Assembly (NCBI GenBank): GCA_034008185.1
Contig: CM067082.1
Coordinates: 86,303,684 to 86,367,683, forward strand
From: Gorsachius magnificus
Lineage: Eukaryota; Chordata; Aves; Pelecaniformes; Ardeidae
DNA: 64,000 nucleotides
Reading direction: 5' to 3'
The notes beneath the pieces are model-generated. The model had not been told where the DNA came from. It saw only the letters and a list, made by a program, of their open reading frames with translations, and did no database searches. Made by a program: the position numbers and the translations under genes. Of this stretch, positions 60,501 to 64,000 are shown piece by piece (position 1 is the first letter of the stretch; each line of letters starts with the position of its first letter).

Positions 60501-63500
60501 GCAGCTTTAGCCTGCAGCTGAATGGGCAGCTGGTGGCCTGCCAGCACTATTATTTTAGTCCATGGTTTGTTTCTAAGCCCCTCTTGTCCCTAGAAGGGAC
60601 AAGTTTTGAGCAAGAGAGACCTATAGGCTGAAAAAATTGTAGCAGCTGAAAGCCTCTTCAAATATCACCTTTTTCAAGGCCTTTCAGTTCTGGCACCAAG
60701 CTCACGTGAAGTACTTCGGAGGCAGCGGGCAGAAGGCTTTTGGGTGGTGTGGGAAGGCGGGCGGCCACCCAGCCCTCCTCTGGCATCACAAGGAGATGTG
60801 TCACCTTCCCACCTTGGTGACCACTGCTCCAAGTTGCTATGAGCATGTTCGGGGAAAACACTTTTCCCCAGGCTTGCAGTCCGGCTTGGAAAAACACTGT
60901 TAACTGCGCTTCTGTTGCGTGGTGTTCATAGCACAAGGCCCTTTGAGACAGTAGGAGATACACAGATGTGAGCAATGTTGCAGATAGCAGTGTCCCCAAA
61001 GCACATAAGTGAGATGCAATGCTTTTCCTCCCCACACTCATTTTTTCTATGAGGTCTTAGCTCATTCTTTCTTCAAATACCATTAAATGGTGCTTTTTGT
61101 AATTGCATAATTATTCAGGATCTGATCAAGCAGCACCTTATTTGACAAATCAACACACTGAGTCAATTGCTCAGTGGCATCCTGATAGGCAGGTACAGGC
61201 TGGGCTGTCATCAGTTTCTTTGACACAGTGGCAAAACCAGATCAGAAGCAGAAAACCCAGGAAAAGAAAGTCAGAAGCAGAAATTACGCAATCAGTTACA
61301 CAAGTTCCCAAACACAGGCCTGTTTAGAATCATGAGAAGTGGCTAAAGAAAAGCTATGTAGAAGTACTGTTTTCAGGAAAGGCATTCACATAGAAAAAAG
61401 GAGAACGATAAACCCCACTTTCTTGTCAATCCAAATTGGCCTACTGAGATGTGATACCGTAGCTGTACCTGTGTGTGCTTCTCATGAATTGTACAGCGCT
61501 GCACTTGCTCTGAAAGCCAGAGCGACCTCTCTTGGCAGTTTTTTCTTAGAGACTGGGTAATACCCATTCTGTGTTCAATACAGAAGATGTGATAGAACAA
61601 ATTCACAGTGCTCCAACACACTAAAATACTCAAGATATTGGTAATGGTATCTGGCCAAGAGCTTGCAGCTGATCTGCTTGAAAGCAAAGCAAGCCCATTC
61701 CATGGGGCTCGCTACTCTGCTGTAATATTGTCATTGCTGTGACATTGGTTTTGCACAAAGTACAAGAAATCTGAAACAAAACAAAACAGCATTCCACTTA
61801 ATACAATTTGTCCCCATACAAATGACTTAGAGAAAATTGTTCTTAAAAGATTCGCATTTAATTTGGGACAGCCAGAAGTTGCATCTTCTGAAATGGGTGA
61901 AACAGAATTTCTGCATCTGTCCCAAATATTGCACGGCTGGCAAATTGGATGTAACTAGGGATGGAAGGAGCTGTGGAAGACATGATGATGGAAAGCAAAG
62001 CAGCTGGTATCTTTGTCTGTACTCGTAAGGAGTTGAAGGACTGCAGAGATGAATGCAGCGTCTTCACCATTAGCCCAGAGGGTTTTTAGAAGTCCGGCTA
62101 ACAAAAGGCTGAACAAACTAAATGCTGTTTCCCAGGAAAACTGATGTCTTACAAGAACATCCTGATGTTACAGAGCTTCACTAGAAAGACAGCAATAAGA
62201 GACTTAATATTTATTTTACTTTCTTATATTCCTGACCCTCCACAGTCTGAAGGCTTCTCCCCCCCCGCCGCTTTTCCTCAGAATGATGGCTTGTCCCATT
62301 TACCTAAGCTCACACCTTCAGCTGTAACCACAGTTGGATGTAAGTTAATTTGCAGTTTGATGGTGATACTTCCCCAATGCTAAGTGTCTCTGAACACAAA
62401 GGCATTTTTTTCTTGAGTACCAGTAATGCTGATGAGGCCAACAGAACTTTGGGAGTAGGTTTTACTAGTTAACAGCTCTTCCAGAGCCAGGTGATTGGAG
62501 CACAAAGTGATGTTGTATAATGCAAAAAACTGTGGCTGCCTTACTTAACCAGTTGAAAGGCAGAAAATAACTCACTAGCATGTTGCAGTGGGGTTTATAA
62601 TGGCCCTGTTCTAAGCTTATCTTAGTACATGACAATGTCTTGCTGTAAACTAAACTGTTTAGGCGGCAGAGGCTTTGGAACAACATCTTTATAACAGTCC
62701 CTAAATTAGCTCAAGTTCTTTGCTTTAGGAAGGAGAACAAACCCAACAAACTTTTAGGCAAACATCAGGGTAAACTTTTACAGCTGCAAAGGGGATTTGG
62801 AGTGAGTGTACATCACTGGTGACGCACATTTCACTTGGTTAAAAGGAGACAAGCTCCCAAAACACGCATCTTGGTACAAGCACAGATACAGCTAGGTTAG
62901 CGTAAAGATACTTTCGATGATCAACCCGGATCAGAGTGTGCCACTCTGTAGAAGGCACCAGGAATTCCTGCTGGTAAGGAATCAGACCTGTGGGAGGCTA
63001 GAGATGTTTTTCCTTGAAGTTGGGCTATTAAGAGTTCATGTCATTGCTTCTGTAGGAGCATTTTGACTGTTGCTTACAGTGTAGAGTCTATTTGTGCCTC
63101 CTATAGGAGTGAACAGTGGTGGTGCAAGTACTTTTGTACCAGTACACAACTGCTTCGATGCTCTCGGATTGCGCTGCCCAGGCGGGTCTTTGCCACGCAG
63201 CTGTCACAGATGCTGAGCTCTTGACTACTCCTCACAACTTCTGACCAGGGACATGGTTTTGAAACAACAGCTTAAGTGCTTTCATTTGCATCAGAGCCGT
63301 CTTGGGGCACACATTTTTTTTCAGCTCAGTTTTGTCCGAGAGAGAGGATTGAAGAGTCAGCCAAAAGCTTTTTAAGTGCTTGTAGCCATTCAGATCAGAG
63401 AGGGGCAAGTCCAGTATGAACCCTCCAAAATACAGCATAGCTATTGGGTACTTGACACCAGCTGCTTCACTCTACACATCTGCTCCTGTTAAGCTTACTA

Positions 63501-64000
63501 ATGCAAATATAGCTGAAGAATTCTGAGTTACAGCTCACTAGATCCACCTCTTGCTCCACGAAGCTTTGGCTGTTCAGTTGTCTGAAGTTCACAGCAGCAT
63601 TTCACTATTATTCTGCAGGCTATTTCCAAATAAAGGAAATTTGCAATCAGGTAAAGCAACCTGAAGGGCATCACATAACCCTTGTGATACCAAGACATAT
63701 TTACTTTGCAGAAGAGCAGAATGTAGATAACATTTAAGAACATCTCAGGATCCTACAAGTCTACATAGTGATGAAAAATCAGCCGGTTTTCAAATGTTAC
63801 TGCCCTACTTGTCAGTAAGTTGTATAAAGCTGATCCATGGTCTTTTCAAAGGCAGTCACACTGGTGGTTGCATGAGACAGTGGGGCATTTCATTAAATAC
63901 TCCATACAAAAGGATGTGTTCAGCCTTGACTGCACAGAGCTTGCAGCCAGGACAGGTTTTGAATCTATTTGTTTCAGCCACAGTTTGGTCCAGGTTTAAC
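57591..64000. other. intergenic DNA, no gene seen
   Basis: There are no repeats of known family, no exon-like segments with paired splice sites and no RNA gene. Short A/T-rich tracts lie near 58.4-58.6 and 59.25-59.28 kb, and a C8 run at about 62262. Open frames are short, and overlapping frames on the opposite strand show the same lack of features. Confidence 0.55.

Overview
The window is vertebrate, almost certainly avian, nuclear DNA. It has sparse coding sequence with GT-AG introns, CpG-rich promoter DNA, CR1 LINE fragments carrying the typical 3' end and terminal ATTCTATG-like repeats, and a solo LTR of the TGTCCTGGTTT type that I associate with birds. A non-galliform bird is my guess from that LTR, but the window does not prove it. 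There are no prokaryotic features.

The one gene I can support is NRN1 (neuritin, cpg15), complete on the minus strand. Three coding exons (26026-25972, 21775-21631, 18670-18439) join in frame into a 143-residue GPI-anchored neurotrophic protein. All junctions are GT-AG and the reading phase is kept. A TATA box with an inverted CCAAT/GC box lies about 370-425 bp upstream of the ATG. A perfect palindromic CRE (TGACGTCA) lies about 400 bp further upstream, which fits the known activity- and CREB-dependent control of this gene. The 3'UTR probably ends at a poly(A) signal at 17360-17355.

Layout. 1-13.7 kb: gene desert with two CR1 fragments and two weak exon-like segments on the minus strand. 13.7-17.1 kb: GC/CpG-rich block downstream of NRN1 with homeodomain-type TAAT motifs and a plus-strand TATA/MEF2-like site, possibly an enhancer or the promoter of an antisense noncoding RNA. 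17.3-26.4 kb: NRN1, whose introns are full of G-runs, GA/CT tracts and a pentanucleotide microsatellite. 26.4-27.2 kb: NRN1 promoter CpG island. 27.2-54.6 kb: intergenic DNA with small CR1 pieces, simple repeats and a TAATTA-rich candidate element near 44.3 kb. 54.67-57.59 kb: a 5'-truncated, inactivated CR1 LINE split by a 581-bp solo LTR with a 5-bp target-site duplication. 57.6-64 kb: unremarkable intergenic DNA.

I found no CRISPR, operon-like or otherwise novel gene system. The most interesting leads are the NRN1 control region, lysine-to-arginine drift in NRN1 exon 2, the GC-rich block downstream of NRN1, and the nested LTR-in-LINE insertion.
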